From Virgibacillus sp. MSP4-1 (lineage in GTDB: Bacteria; Bacillota; Bacilli; Bacillales; Alkalibacillaceae), in assembly GCF_010092505.1 (NCBI RefSeq), contig NZ_CP048021.1, forward strand, positions 682,001 to 746,000: a DNA stretch of 64,000 nt, read 5' to 3'. Below, piece after piece: positions 41,192 to 50,368 of this stretch (position 1 is the stretch's first letter; every line of letters begins with the position of its first letter). The notes beneath the pieces were generated by a model. The model had not been told where the DNA came from. It was given only the letters and a program-made list of their open reading frames with translations, and ran no database searches. The position numbers were made by a program, and so were the translations under genes.

Positions 41192-42946
41192 TTGGATACT
41201 TTTAAGAAGCTAAAATCATTTTTCTGGCCTTACAAACGACTGTTGTTCATCTCTTTATTTGCGTTGCTGTTCGTAACAGGAATTACGGTCGTTTATCCAA
41301 TCGTCCTTCAGATCACCATTGATGAAGTGGTACTGGGAGAAAGATATCAACTGATTCCTTACTTAGCTTTCGGCTTTATTGGAATAATGGCTGTCAAAGG
41401 GCTGGCTACGTATATTCATCAGTACCTGGGTGAATTATTCGGGATAAAGTCCGTGTTTGATTTGCGCAATGCATTGTATAAAAAGCTGCAGAAATTATCC
41501 TTTAAATACTATGATAATGCAAAGACCGGGGACCTGATGTCACGCCTGACATCGGATGTGGAGAGCTTCAGGGCTTTCTTATCCTTTGGTTTTACATCTG
41601 TCGTCCGTATTACTTTGTTGATTGTCATTAGTCTGGGGGTTATGTTTTATTATTCCGTTCCCCTTGCACTGGTGACGATGGCTTCCATGCCATTTCTTGC
41701 GGTCGTTACCTGGAGATTTGATAAAAAAGTGCATCCGGCCTTTCGCGGTGTGCGGAAGTCACTGGGACGCTTAAATACCAGAGTACAGGAAAATGTCAGT
41801 GGAATTCATACGGTGAAGTCGCTATCAAGAGAGGATTTTGAGATTGGTCGCTTTGCCGACTCCAACGAAAATTACCGGGATCATTATTTACATACAGCGA
41901 GCATCTGGGCAAAATTTTTTCCATTAATGGAGCTGCTGGGAAACATTAGTGTAGTGGTACTGCTTGGATTCGGCGGTCACTTAGTCATCCAGGGAGACCT
42001 GCAGCCAGGTCAATTAGTGGCCTTTTTCAGTTTAGTATGGTATATCGTTTGGCCTTTAACAGACTTTGGTTTTGTGATTAACCAGTTCTCCCAGGCGAAG
42101 GCTTCCGGTGAACGTCTCCTGGAGATTCTGGAGCAACAGGAAGATATACAGGAACGGCCGAATGCTGTAAAACAACATGCCATCCAGGGTCATGTAACGT
42201 TTGATGATGTCACGCTAACCTATGTAGAGGATGATGATGCCGCACTCAAAGATGTATCCTTCGATGCACCTCCAGGGAAGGTCATGGGGCTGATTGGGGC
42301 AACAGGATCCGGAAAAACGAGCATCACCCAGCTGATTACCCGTTTTTATGAACCGGAGCAGGGACAGGTGCGGATTGACGGAAAACCTGTTCAGGAATAT
42401 GGATTAAAAACCTTGCGGAAGAGTATTGGGTTTGTGCTTCAGGAGGCTTTTCTATTTTCTACCACTATCCTGGAAAACATTCGCTATGGAAATCCGGATG
42501 CAACGATGGATGAGGTCATCGATGCAGCTAAGCGGGCTCAGGCTCATGATTTTATTATGGATATGCCTAAAGGCTATGAAACGTTACTAGGCGAACGGGG
42601 AATGGGCCTATCCGGAGGGCAGAAGCAGCGTATTGCCATTGCCCGTGCGATTTTGATTAACCCGCGGATTCTTGTGTTGGATGATGCCACATCGGCGGTG
42701 GATATGGAAACAGAATTTAAAATCCAAAAAGCCCTTCGCGAGGTCATGAAGGGAAGAACGACATTTATTATTGCGCACCGGATTTCGGCGCTTAAACATG
42801 CCGACGAAATTCTCGTTCTTGAGGATGGAAAGGTTGCAGAACGAGGGCAGCATGAGGATCTCCTGAATAATGGGGGCCCTTATCAAAGAATTTATAACAT
42901 TCAATATCAGGATCAGGATACCGTTTTGGAAAAGCATCCAGGATAG
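41192..42946 (+). CDS. heterodimeric ABC exporter, subunit 1
   Basis: A 584-aa half-transporter: six membrane helices in residues about 1-310, then a nucleotide-binding domain. Walker A is GATGSGKTS (about 368), the signature is LSGGQKQR (about 473), and Walker B is ILVLDDATS (about 494) with Asp where most have the catalytic Glu; the H-loop is IIAHRIS. The partner has the reverse fault, so together they form one active and one degenerate ATP site, as in BmrCD, LmrCD and TM287/288. Such exporters expel drugs or lipids. Start is TTG/ATG-type at 41192 after GGGAGGGAC. The partner follows after nine bases. Confidence 0.9.
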   Translation: MDTFKKLKSFFWPYKRLLFISLFALLFVTGITVVYPIVLQITIDEVVLGERYQLIPYLAFGFIGIMAVKGLATYIHQYLGELFGIKSVFDLRNALYKKLQKLSFKYYDNAKTGDLMSRLTSDVESFRAFLSFGFTSVVRITLLIVISLGVMFYYSVPLALVTMASMPFLAVVTWRFDKKVHPAFRGVRKSLGRLNTRVQENVSGIHTVKSLSREDFEIGRFADSNENYRDHYLHTASIWAKFFPLMELLGNISVVVLLGFGGHLVIQGDLQPGQLVAFFSLVWYIVWPLTDFGFVINQFSQAKASGERLLEILEQQEDIQERPNAVKQHAIQGHVTFDDVTLTYVEDDDAALKDVSFDAPPGKVMGLIGATGSGKTSITQLITRFYEPEQGQVRIDGKPVQEYGLKTLRKSIGFVLQEAFLFSTTILENIRYGNPDATMDEVIDAAKRAQAHDFIMDMPKGYETLLGERGMGLSGGQKQRIAIARAILINPRILVLDDATSAVDMETEFKIQKALREVMKGRTTFIIAHRISALKHADEILVLEDGKVAERGQHEDLLNNGGPYQRIYNIQYQDQDTVLEKHPG

Positions 42947-42955
42947 GGGGAGAAT

Positions 42956-44782
42956 ATGAGTCAAACAAGTTCAGCAACAGAAAGCAAGCATTTAAAACGT
43001 TTTTATTACACGATTGATACAGCCGTTGATAAGCCGTTTAACTGGAAACAGACGATACGCTTATTAAAATATATGAAGCCATATGCCAAGACACTTCTGC
43101 CTGCAGCGGTGATTGCGATGTTAGTCTCAACAGCTGTGCGGTTAATTGTCCCGATAATAATTGGGCGCTATACGATTGATAAGGCGTTAGCCAACCAGGA
43201 TGTCAACTTGCTTATTCAGTTTGTCATTCTCATCGGTTTCTTGTATGTCTTTAATTTTATTGCCAATACCCTGCGAATTCGCTGGGTCAATAAACTTGGG
43301 CAGGGTGTCATCTATGACTTGAGAGATGGGCTGTTTTCCCATGTACAGCGCCTGTCCCATCGGTTTTTTGATTCCAGATCAGCCGGTTCGATTCTCGTCA
43401 GAATTTTAAATGATGTCAACTCTCTGCAGGAGCTGTTTACAAATGGAATCATTAACCTTCTGACAGATGTCATCACATTACTTGGAATTGTGGTGATCAT
43501 GTTTGTGTTAAGTCCGAAACTGGCCTTAGCCGTAATGATTGTCATTCCGATTATGTTCTTTATTTCAACAAAGCTGCGAAAAAACATCCGCCGTTCCTGG
43601 CAGCAGGTGCGAATCCAGCAGTCCCGGTTAAATTCCCATTTAAATGAGAGCATTCAGGGCATTCGCATTACTCAGTCCTTTTCACAGGAAGGGGAAAACA
43701 CAGAATTTTTTAATGGTGTAAATACAGATAACTATGAAAGATGGAGAGTGGCAACGAAGAAGAGTGCTATGTTCCGGCCACTTGTGGAAATGTGTAATGC
43801 AGTGGGAACCGCCATTCTCATTTCTTATGGGGCTCATTTAATTTTAAATGACCCTTATGTTACAACCGGCATTTTTGTATCCTTTGCCTTTTATTTAGGC
43901 ATGTTCTGGGATCCGATTTCCCGCCTTGGACAAAGCTATAATCAATTGCTTATGGCCATGTCCTCATCTGAGCGTATTTTTGAGTTTCTGGATGAGAGAC
44001 CAAATGTGAAGGAAAAACCAGACGCAATCGAGTTTAATGACATGAAAGGAAATGTTGAATTTGATCAGGTGCAATTTTCCTACGATAATGATCGTATCGC
44101 TCTTCACGAGATATCTCTCGAGATGAAGCAGGGTCAGACAGTGGCCCTCGTCGGCCATACAGGCTCAGGAAAATCAACCATCGCCAATCTGATTAGCCGC
44201 TTTTACGATCCAACACAGGGAGCTGTCCGAATAGATGGAACAGACCTGCGTGATGTCACCCTTGACAGCTTGCGGCAAAATATCAGTGTCGTACTTCAGG
44301 ATACCTTTATTTTCTCGGGAAAGATTAAGGAGAACATCCGTTTCGGACGTCCGGATGCAACGGATGAAGAGGTTATTGAAGCTGCGAAGGTTGTAGGGGC
44401 ACATGACTTCATTCAACGCCTGGCAGATGGCTATGAGACGGAAGTAGAGGAGAGAGGAAATATCCTGTCCGTAGGCGAAAGACAGCTGCTTTCCTTTGCC
44501 CGTGCTTTACTGGCAGACCCGAAAATAATCATTCTGGACGAGGCAACGGCAAGTATTGACACAGAAACCGAACAGAAAATACAAAAAGCTCTTAAAAGGC
44601 TGCTTGATGGACGCACATCGATTTTAATTGCCCATCGTTTATCGACCATTCGTGAGGCCGATCATATTATTGTTTTAGAAAATGGCCACATCATTGAACA
44701 GGGCAACCACGATGAGCTTATGAATCACGAGGGAGAATACTATCACCTCGTCAAAGCCCAGTTCCAAATGCTAGGCGCTTAG
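42956..44782 (+). CDS. heterodimeric ABC exporter, subunit 2
   Basis: A 608-aa half-transporter with an extra N-terminal segment of about 35 residues before the six membrane helices. Walker A is GHTGSGKST (about 399), Walker B is IIILDEATAS with the catalytic Glu (about 525), and the H-loop is IAHRLST. The signature is LSVGERQL, not LSGGQ, so it pairs poorly with the Walker motifs of subunit 1. This complementary pattern shows that the two work as a heterodimer. GGGGGAG lies before ATG 42956. An R1 repeat follows instead of a clear terminator; its hairpin may end the message. Confidence 0.9.
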   Translation: MSQTSSATESKHLKRFYYTIDTAVDKPFNWKQTIRLLKYMKPYAKTLLPAAVIAMLVSTAVRLIVPIIIGRYTIDKALANQDVNLLIQFVILIGFLYVFNFIANTLRIRWVNKLGQGVIYDLRDGLFSHVQRLSHRFFDSRSAGSILVRILNDVNSLQELFTNGIINLLTDVITLLGIVVIMFVLSPKLALAVMIVIPIMFFISTKLRKNIRRSWQQVRIQQSRLNSHLNESIQGIRITQSFSQEGENTEFFNGVNTDNYERWRVATKKSAMFRPLVEMCNAVGTAILISYGAHLILNDPYVTTGIFVSFAFYLGMFWDPISRLGQSYNQLLMAMSSSERIFEFLDERPNVKEKPDAIEFNDMKGNVEFDQVQFSYDNDRIALHEISLEMKQGQTVALVGHTGSGKSTIANLISRFYDPTQGAVRIDGTDLRDVTLDSLRQNISVVLQDTFIFSGKIKENIRFGRPDATDEEVIEAAKVVGAHDFIQRLADGYETEVEERGNILSVGERQLLSFARALLADPKIIILDEATASIDTETEQKIQKALKRLLDGRTSILIAHRLSTIREADHIIVLENGHIIEQGNHDELMNHEGEYYHLVKAQFQMLGA

Positions 44783-44784
44783 GG

Positions 44785-44927
44785 AACAAAGGCGGAAGCG
44801 CCCGTTTGTCCAGCTACGGCTCCCAGGCCCAAGCGGTCATAAGCAGAATAACCTCCATGGCCAAAAAGCGGCCACTCCGGATATTCTGCTTATGCCGTCG
44901 GGCCTAAACGGTCGCCTCCGCTTTTCT
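44785..44927. repeat. R1 repeat, single unit with extended left flank
   Basis: Unit 44806-44927 (122 bp, sub-type A) preceded by GAACAAAGGCGGAAGCGCCCG at 44785-44805, which is the reverse complement of the flank after the array at 25002. Stems CATAAGCAGAATA/TATTCTGCTTATG and AGGCCC/GGGCCT are perfect. Located between two convergent genes. Confidence 0.85.
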
Positions 44928-44933
44928 ATTGCA

Positions 44934-45413
44934 TTAAGCCTTAGGAAACGGATAAAAGCTATATAATATCAGTCCGACAATCAGTCCGAACAGAGCGCCA
45001 AAAAAGACTTCTAAAGGTTTATGACCTAAGAGTTCTTTAAGCTGCTCTCTCTTTTCATAATTGTTCAGGTTATGATGCTTCAGAGTACCCACGAGCTGCT
45101 GGAAATCCTTTGCCATTTGATTTAATGCCACAGCGTGCTGCCCGGCCTGTCTTCTCACTCCTGTTGCATCGTGCATAACGATAATGGTTAGAATGAGACT
45201 AATCGCAAAGGCATTGGACTGAATTCCTTCTGTCATCGCCATCGCTGTAGTAAGTGACACCACAGTTGCCGTATGGGAGCTTGGCATTCCTCCTGTGCTG
45301 AACAGCAGCTCAAACTTCCATTCCCGCTTTCTTATGTAATGAAGAGGAATTTTTATGACTTGAGCAAGTAAAGAAGCAAGTAAAGCGGCTAAAATTGGAT
45401 AAGAAATGACCAT
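44934..45413 (-). CDS. YuiD-like divergent PAP2 family protein
   Basis: A 159-aa membrane protein of the DUF212/YuiD group: four or five helices, and the PAP2-like segment STGGMPSSHTATVVSL near residue 40 plus MHDATGVRRQAGQHA, HKPLEVFFGALFG. Homologues may be phosphatidic acid or isoprenoid phosphatases; activity is not proven. ATG 45413 follows AGGAGG. It faces ktrC divergently. Confidence 0.85.
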   Translation of the reverse strand: MVISYPILAALLASLLAQVIKIPLHYIRKREWKFELLFSTGGMPSSHTATVVSLTTAMAMTEGIQSNAFAISLILTIIVMHDATGVRRQAGQHAVALNQMAKDFQQLVGTLKHHNLNNYEKREQLKELLGHKPLEVFFGALFGLIVGLILYSFYPFPKA

Positions 45414-45573
45414 GGTGTACCTCCTGACTTTCTGTTTAGCAGAGTGAGCTGCAGGGTTTGTATTTTAAAGGAAGTTTTTACAACAATCAAGTGAGCCATT
45501 TTGTAGTCTTCCTAATTTCCGTAAACTTATGATAGACTATAGCCATGTACAAACACAGTAGGGAGAGTTAGCC

Positions 45574-46245
45574 ATGAAGAAAAAGGATTATGCAGTCATA
45601 GGACTCGGGCGGTTTGGCGGCAGTATTTGCCTTGAGCTGAGTAAAGAAGGGATGGATGTCATGGCCATAGACCTGGATCCTGACCGGGTCAATGATTTTA
45701 AAGATATTGCTTCCCATTCAGTCATTGCAGATACAACAGATGAAAAGGTTTTAAGAGAGATCGGCATACAAAATATAGATCATGTCATCGTAGCTATCGG
45801 TGATAACATTCAGTCCAGTATTCTGACAACGCTTATGTTAAAGGAACTGGGGATAAAGAGGATTACCGTCAAAGCACAGAATGATTACCATGAGAAGGTT
45901 TTAAATAAAATCGGTGCCGATTATGTTGTCCATCCTGAACGTGATATGGGGCGTCGAATTGCTCATAATATCATTTCCAGTAACGTTTTAGATTATCTCG
46001 AGCTTTCCGATGAGCATAGTGTGGTCGAAGTAAAAGCGGGGGAAAGAATGGATGGAGAAACCCTTGTTGATCTCGATATTCGTGCGGAATATGGATGTAA
46101 TATTGTAGCGATTAAAAGGGATAAAGAAGTCCTAGTATCTCCGCTTGCGACAGAGGTCATTCGCGGAGATGATATTTTAATTGTCATTGGTGCTGATAAA
46201 GATATTTCCAGATTTGAGAAAAATTTAGTTGTGGAAGATGACTAA
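45574..46245 (+). CDS. ktrC: KtrC-type RCK regulatory subunit of K+ uptake
   Basis: A 223-aa two-domain protein: RCK_N with AVIGLGRFGGSICLEL (dinucleotide fold, 7-22), AVIADTTDE, DHVIVAIGDNIQSSI, and RCK_C (about 135-220). The segments VKAQNDYHEKVLNKIGADYV and HPERDMGRRIAHNI closely follow B. subtilis KtrC (YkqB). It gates KtrD by nucleotide binding at the N-domain and c-di-AMP at the C-domain. The ktrD gene is at 12909. GGGAGAG lies before ATG 45574. Position beside rnjA agrees with B. subtilis. Confidence 0.95.
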   Translation: MKKKDYAVIGLGRFGGSICLELSKEGMDVMAIDLDPDRVNDFKDIASHSVIADTTDEKVLREIGIQNIDHVIVAIGDNIQSSILTTLMLKELGIKRITVKAQNDYHEKVLNKIGADYVVHPERDMGRRIAHNIISSNVLDYLELSDEHSVVEVKAGERMDGETLVDLDIRAEYGCNIVAIKRDKEVLVSPLATEVIRGDDILIVIGADKDISRFEKNLVVEDD

Positions 46246-46320
46246 GCACCTGTGATGAAGATCCGGGAAAGAACAAATACCTTTGCCCTAAACCGAATGA
46301 TAGGATGTATTCCTGCAACA

Positions 46321-46355
46321 TAAAAAGCTGCCTCTTAATGAGACAGCTTTTTGTT
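46321..46355. terminator. bidirectional terminator between ktrC and rnjA
   Basis: AAAAAGCTGCCTC and GAGACAGCTTTTT pair around a short loop, with A and T runs at the two ends. Confidence 0.85.
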
Positions 46356-46358
46356 ATT

Positions 46359-48026
46359 CTATACCTCCATAATAATAGGGAGAATCATTGGCTTTCTCTT
46401 AGTTTTTTCATAAAGGAACGGTGCAATGGTGTCGGTAATTTCATTTTTAATTTCGGACCATTGGCTTGTTCTGCGTTCCATCACTTTTAACAGGTGATTG
46501 GAAACCAGTTTCTGAGCTTCTTTGATTAAATCCTCAGACTCTCTCATATAGACAAACCCTCGAGAGATAATGTCCGGGCCAGAAGCAATCTTAAATTCCT
46601 TCATATTGATACTGACGACAACAATTACAAGGCCTTCTTCGGAAAGAATTCTGCGGTCCCGCAAAACAATGTTTCCAATATCGCCAATACCACTGCCATC
46701 GACGTAAATCGAACCAGAAGGAATTTTACCGGCAAATGAGGCAGTGTCTTTTCCTAATGCAAGTACATCCCCATTATCTAGAATAAATGAATCTTTTGGG
46801 TCAACTCCACAATCACTGGCCAGTTTCATATGCTCTACTAACATACGGTATTCACCGTGAATAGGCATGAAGTATTTTGGTTTGAGTAAACGAAGCATAA
46901 GCTTTTGTTCTTCCTGGGATCCATGCCCGGAAGTATGAATATCATTTAATGAACCATGAATAACTTCTGCCCCGGCACGGTAAAGCATGTTAATCATACG
47001 ACTGACACTGATTGTGTTACCTGGGATTGGTGATGAAGAAAATACCACCGTATCATCAGGCTGAATCTGGATCTGTCTGTGTGTTCCATTGGCAATACGG
47101 GAAAGGGCTGCCATAGGTTCACCTTGAGATCCCGTGCATAGTATTGCCACTTCATTACTTGGGAGACGGTTAATCTGAGATGCCTCAATAAAAGCATCAT
47201 CAGGTGCCTGAATATAACCTAATTCTTTTCCTACCTGAATATTTTTTTCCATACTGCGTCCAAATACAGCAATTTTTCGATTATTGTTTACAGCTGCTTC
47301 TACAGCCTGTTGTAAGCGGTGGATATTGGAAGCGAATGTTGCAAAAATAATTCTTCCTTCCACATTACTGAAAATCTCTCGTATACTTTGCCCTACTACG
47401 CGTTCAGACAGAGTGAATCCGGGGACTTCACTGTTTGTACTATCTGATAATAAACACAGAACCCCATCTCGTCCGATTTCTGCCATTTTCGTCAGGTTGG
47501 CAGGTTCACCTACAGGAGTGAAATCAAATTTGAAATCTCCTGTATGAACAATATTTCCTGGTGGTGTTTTTACAACAATACCGTAAGAGTCAGGAATACT
47601 ATGTGTTGTGCGGAAAAAGGATACGGATGTTTTACGGAATTTAATCACATCGTCCTCTTGAATGGTATGAAGCTTTGCATTCCGTAATAATCCATGTTCT
47701 TCTAATTTACTTTTTACTAAACCGATCGCAAGTTTACCCCCATAGATAGGGATATTAATTTCACGTAATAAATAAGGGATGCCTCCGATGTGGTCCTCAT
47801 GCCCGTGGGTGAGGAATAATCCCTTAATTTTGTCCTGGTTTTGAACAAGGTAGGTATAGTCCGGAATGACATAATCAATTCCCAGCAGTTCGTCTTCAGG
47901 AAACTTAATTCCTGCATCAATTAAAATGATTTCATCCTGGAATTGAATGCCATACGTATTTTTTCCGATCTCACCCAGACCACCTAGTGCAAAAACCGCT
48001 GCCTGATCGTTTTTAACAAATTTCAT
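46359..48026 (-). CDS. rnjA: ribonuclease J1
   Basis: A 555-aa metallo-beta-lactamase/beta-CASP ribonuclease: H74, H76, D78, H79 in [18 protein letters not shown], and the later ATGSQGEP-like [12 protein letters not shown] and [10 protein letters not shown] motifs. RNase J1 is a 5-prime exonuclease and endonuclease central to mRNA decay and rRNA processing in Bacillus. Its ATG follows the rpoY stop with no gap, so the two are coupled. Terminator at 46321 is shared with the convergent ktrC. Confidence 0.95.
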   Translation of the reverse strand: MKFVKNDQAAVFALGGLGEIGKNTYGIQFQDEIILIDAGIKFPEDELLGIDYVIPDYTYLVQNQDKIKGLFLTHGHEDHIGGIPYLLREINIPIYGGKLAIGLVKSKLEEHGLLRNAKLHTIQEDDVIKFRKTSVSFFRTTHSIPDSYGIVVKTPPGNIVHTGDFKFDFTPVGEPANLTKMAEIGRDGVLCLLSDSTNSEVPGFTLSERVVGQSIREIFSNVEGRIIFATFASNIHRLQQAVEAAVNNNRKIAVFGRSMEKNIQVGKELGYIQAPDDAFIEASQINRLPSNEVAILCTGSQGEPMAALSRIANGTHRQIQIQPDDTVVFSSSPIPGNTISVSRMINMLYRAGAEVIHGSLNDIHTSGHGSQEEQKLMLRLLKPKYFMPIHGEYRMLVEHMKLASDCGVDPKDSFILDNGDVLALGKDTASFAGKIPSGSIYVDGSGIGDIGNIVLRDRRILSEEGLVIVVVSINMKEFKIASGPDIISRGFVYMRESEDLIKEAQKLVSNHLLKVMERRTSQWSEIKNEITDTIAPFLYEKTKRKPMILPIIMEV

Positions 48027-48236
48027 TTACAGTTTCTCCACTTCGAAGTTTTCTGAGCCCTGCTCATATTCCAAGTGTTTTTCACTTAGTTGAATAATAT
48101 GCTCAATATGAACATTGCGATCGGATAGTTTTTTGCGAATGTCACGTTCACTTTCTGCTTCCACATACATGGCTTGGGTCCGTTCTCGAATGGGAACTTC
48201 CTCCGGGCTTTCTTGATAAAGTACTTTAAAAATCAT
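48027..48236 (-). CDS. rpoY: RNA polymerase epsilon subunit RpoY
   Basis: A 69-aa protein (MIFKVLYQESPEEVPIRERT; MYVEAESERDIRKKL; IEHIIQLSEKHLEYEQ), the DUF1447 RpoY family that binds the RNA polymerase of Firmicutes. It precedes rnjA with zero spacing, an arrangement typical of Bacillaceae. AAGGAGAG lies before ATG 48236. Confidence 0.95.
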   Translation of the reverse strand: MIFKVLYQESPEEVPIRERTQAMYVEAESERDIRKKLSDRNVHIEHIIQLSEKHLEYEQGSENFEVEKL

Positions 48237-48341
48237 GTCGATCTCTCCTTACTAGATAAAAATTCATATCCTGATTCCACATTAAATTGTTGTATTGGAC
48301 AAACGTATATTATATTGATTTAAACAGGTACGGAGGAAATA

Positions 48342-48416
48342 CTATGCATATTTTTTTCGACCCAAAAGATCCTTCCAACGTCTTTTTAGCTTTTCTCTTA
48401 AACGTTTCAATCGCAT
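48342..48416 (-). CDS. possible 24-aa basic micropeptide
   Basis: Minus-strand frame with AAAGGAGC eight bases before ATG 48416. The product MRLKRLREKLKRRWKDLLG plus RKKYA is highly basic. It is colinear with def and rpoY. An opposite-strand frame with its own ribosome site (48344-48442) overlaps it almost fully, so only one may be real. Unknown family. Confidence 0.45.
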   Translation of the reverse strand: MRLKRLREKLKRRWKDLLGRKKYA

Positions 48417-48442
48417 ATCAATGCTCCTTTCATGTGTATTGA
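48344..48442 (+). CDS. possible 32-aa peptide antisense to the 24-aa frame
   Basis: GGAGG then ATG 48344; the product begins MHIFFDPKDPSNVFLAFLLN and contains a short hydrophobic core. TTGTTG-17-TTATAT lies upstream as a possible promoter. Overlap with the minus-strand frame makes at least one doubtful. Confidence 0.35.
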   Translation: MHIFFDPKDPSNVFLAFLLNVSIAYQCSFHVY

Positions 48443-48652
48443 AAAGCTAAGAAAAAACGCTATCTATTTATTTGCCGACCCTTTCCCAAGTACTTTTAGT
48501 ATAATATGGTTTGCGCAAGAATGAAATAGATAAACCTTAAAGTTTATAAAAATTATTTATTTCACGCGGTGCTTACATGCATTATTCTAACCAGAAAAAC
48601 CAATTTTCATGAATAGAATTGCTGAAGAACTGAAAACAATTTGCAGGAATAT

Positions 48653-48697
48653 AAAAAAGTCGCCAAAACAGGAATGACACCTGTTCAAGCGACTTTT
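48653..48697 (-). terminator. terminator after def
   Basis: On the minus strand AGTCGC...GAACAGG and CCTGTTT...GCGACT pair and are followed by TTTTTT. Confidence 0.85.
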
Positions 48698-48715
48698 CGG
48701 ACAGAATATTCAGCT

Positions 48716-49273
48716 TTACTCCTGGTCAACAGGCTTTGCGTTTTCCGGAGGCTGGAAGGGATTGTCTTCATTGATATGGTCATAAAACATGACGCCGTTG
48801 AGATGATCTATTTCATGTTGAATGACAATGGCAGGATAGCCTTTTAATCTCAGTTTCACCTGATTCCCATCCATGTCGTATGCTTTCACGGTTACTCGTG
48901 CATGGCGGGGCACAATACCCGGCACTTCACGATCAACACTTAAACAGCCTTCTCCGCTTGAAAGATAACCACCTTCAACCGAATGACTGACAACTTTAGG
49001 GTTAAACAAGGCATAGCTGTGCAATTTTCCTTTTATATCATCAACATGTATAGCAAGCATACGTTTATCCAAACCTAACTGCGGTGCTGCCAGTCCAACA
49101 CCGGGACGCAGGTTATATTTTTCAGCGATTTCTTCATCCTGACTGTTTTTTAAGAATTGCAGCATCTCTTTAAGGGTTTCCTGATCTTCCTTTGCAGGAG
49201 GGATCGGAACTTCTTTGGTTACGGTTCGAAGCATTGGATGGCCTTCACGGACGATATCATCCATTGTAATCAT
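48716..49273 (-). CDS. def: peptide deformylase (DefB-like)
   Basis: A 185-aa type 2 peptide deformylase with all three metal-site motifs: [17 protein letters not shown] and HEIDHLNG. It removes the formyl group from nascent proteins, before Map acts. The insertion between motifs 1 and 2 marks the Gram-positive type. ATG 49273 is chosen because GAGGAGTG lies before it; upstream codons to 49297 have no site. It is beside rpoY/rnjA and ykyA as in B. subtilis. Confidence 0.95.
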   Translation of the reverse strand: MITMDDIVREGHPMLRTVTKEVPIPPAKEDQETLKEMLQFLKNSQDEEIAEKYNLRPGVGLAAPQLGLDKRMLAIHVDDIKGKLHSYALFNPKVVSHSVEGGYLSSGEGCLSVDREVPGIVPRHARVTVKAYDMDGNQVKLRLKGYPAIVIQHEIDHLNGVMFYDHINEDNPFQPPENAKPVDQE

Positions 49274-49435
49274 GTGTGACACTCCTCTATATTTCATTGT
49301 TCCTATATATTGTATATTATCACAAGGAGTATGAAAATGTTTAAAGATTGAATGCCTATTTCGCTTTTAAAAAACATATTATAGAAAAAACATGTGTGGT
49401 ATACTTAGAAAGAAGTAGCCATAAGGAGGAAGGAA

Positions 49436-50263
49436 ATGTTGCGAAAAGGAAAAGGAATCTTAGTAATGATTTTCGTAATGTTCTTAATGGCCTCGTGTCA
49501 ACAGGGTCCTTCTGCTTCGGAACAAATGTACAATCATTTAGAGAAAGCAGTTGAGTTGGAAAAGAACTTCGGGGAACAGCAAGAACAGCTGGTTTCATTA
49601 CAAAATGAAGAGCAAGCATTGTATGAACAGATTTTAGAATTGCCGGAAAGTGAAATGGCCAAGATAAAGAAGCTCTCCGATGAAGCCGTTTCAATTTTAG
49701 AGCAACGCAAGGAAATTATTCAGTCTGAAAAAGAAAGCATAGACGCGGCAAAAGAAGAATTTGATAACGTTGATTCCGTGATAGAGGATCTGGAAACAGA
49801 GGAGCTTCAGTCAAAGGCTAAAGACTTAAAAAAAGCAATGGACACACGATACAGTGCCTATGAAGATTTACATAAGGCCTATAAAGAAGCTCTGAAACGT
49901 GATGAGAAACTGTACAGCATGCTGAAAAATGAAGAACTGAAAATGGAAGATCTGGAAGCCCAAATTGAAAAAATCAACAAGAGCTATGACCAGTATAAAG
50001 AAGCCAGAGATGCATTTAATACTGCTACAGAAGATTACAATGATTTAAAAATGGAGTTTTACGAGGCAACAGACCTGAATATCGAGTTTGAAGGCAATGA
50101 CCAGGACGCTCAGTCTGAGGAAGAGTCTGCAGACAGTGAGGGAAAAGATAAACAGGATACAGAAGAAAACAATGAAACAAACAAAGAAAACAATAAAGAA
50201 AACCAAAAAAATGAAACGGAAAAAAGCAAAGATGACGCTAAGTCTACCGAAGACCCCGAGTAG
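49436..50263 (+). CDS. ykyA: YkyA-like lipoprotein
   Basis: A 275-aa lipoprotein: signal peptide and lipobox MASC (Cys21), then a long coiled-coil helical domain (about 35-215) rich in Glu/Lys, and a low-complexity acidic tail with ENNKENQKNETE. It matches the YkyA family of putative cell-wall-binding lipoproteins; function unknown. GGAGGAAGG precedes ATG 49436. Located upstream of pdhA, as in B. subtilis. Confidence 0.85.
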   Translation: MLRKGKGILVMIFVMFLMASCQQGPSASEQMYNHLEKAVELEKNFGEQQEQLVSLQNEEQALYEQILELPESEMAKIKKLSDEAVSILEQRKEIIQSEKESIDAAKEEFDNVDSVIEDLETEELQSKAKDLKKAMDTRYSAYEDLHKAYKEALKRDEKLYSMLKNEELKMEDLEAQIEKINKSYDQYKEARDAFNTATEDYNDLKMEFYEATDLNIEFEGNDQDAQSEEESADSEGKDKQDTEENNETNKENNKENQKNETEKSKDDAKSTEDPE

Positions 50264-50323
50264 GGAAATGGATCGTGCGTGATCCTTACTATGATCTGGA
50301 TAACAAAACTTAATCTAACCATA

Positions 50324-50368
50324 TAGAAAGGCATACCCGATAAATGCTGGAAGGGTATGCCTTTCTGT
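50324..50368 (+). terminator. terminator after ykyA
   Basis: AAAGGCATACCC and GGGTATGCCTTT pair around a 14-base loop, followed by CTG; the T-run is short. Confidence 0.7.
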
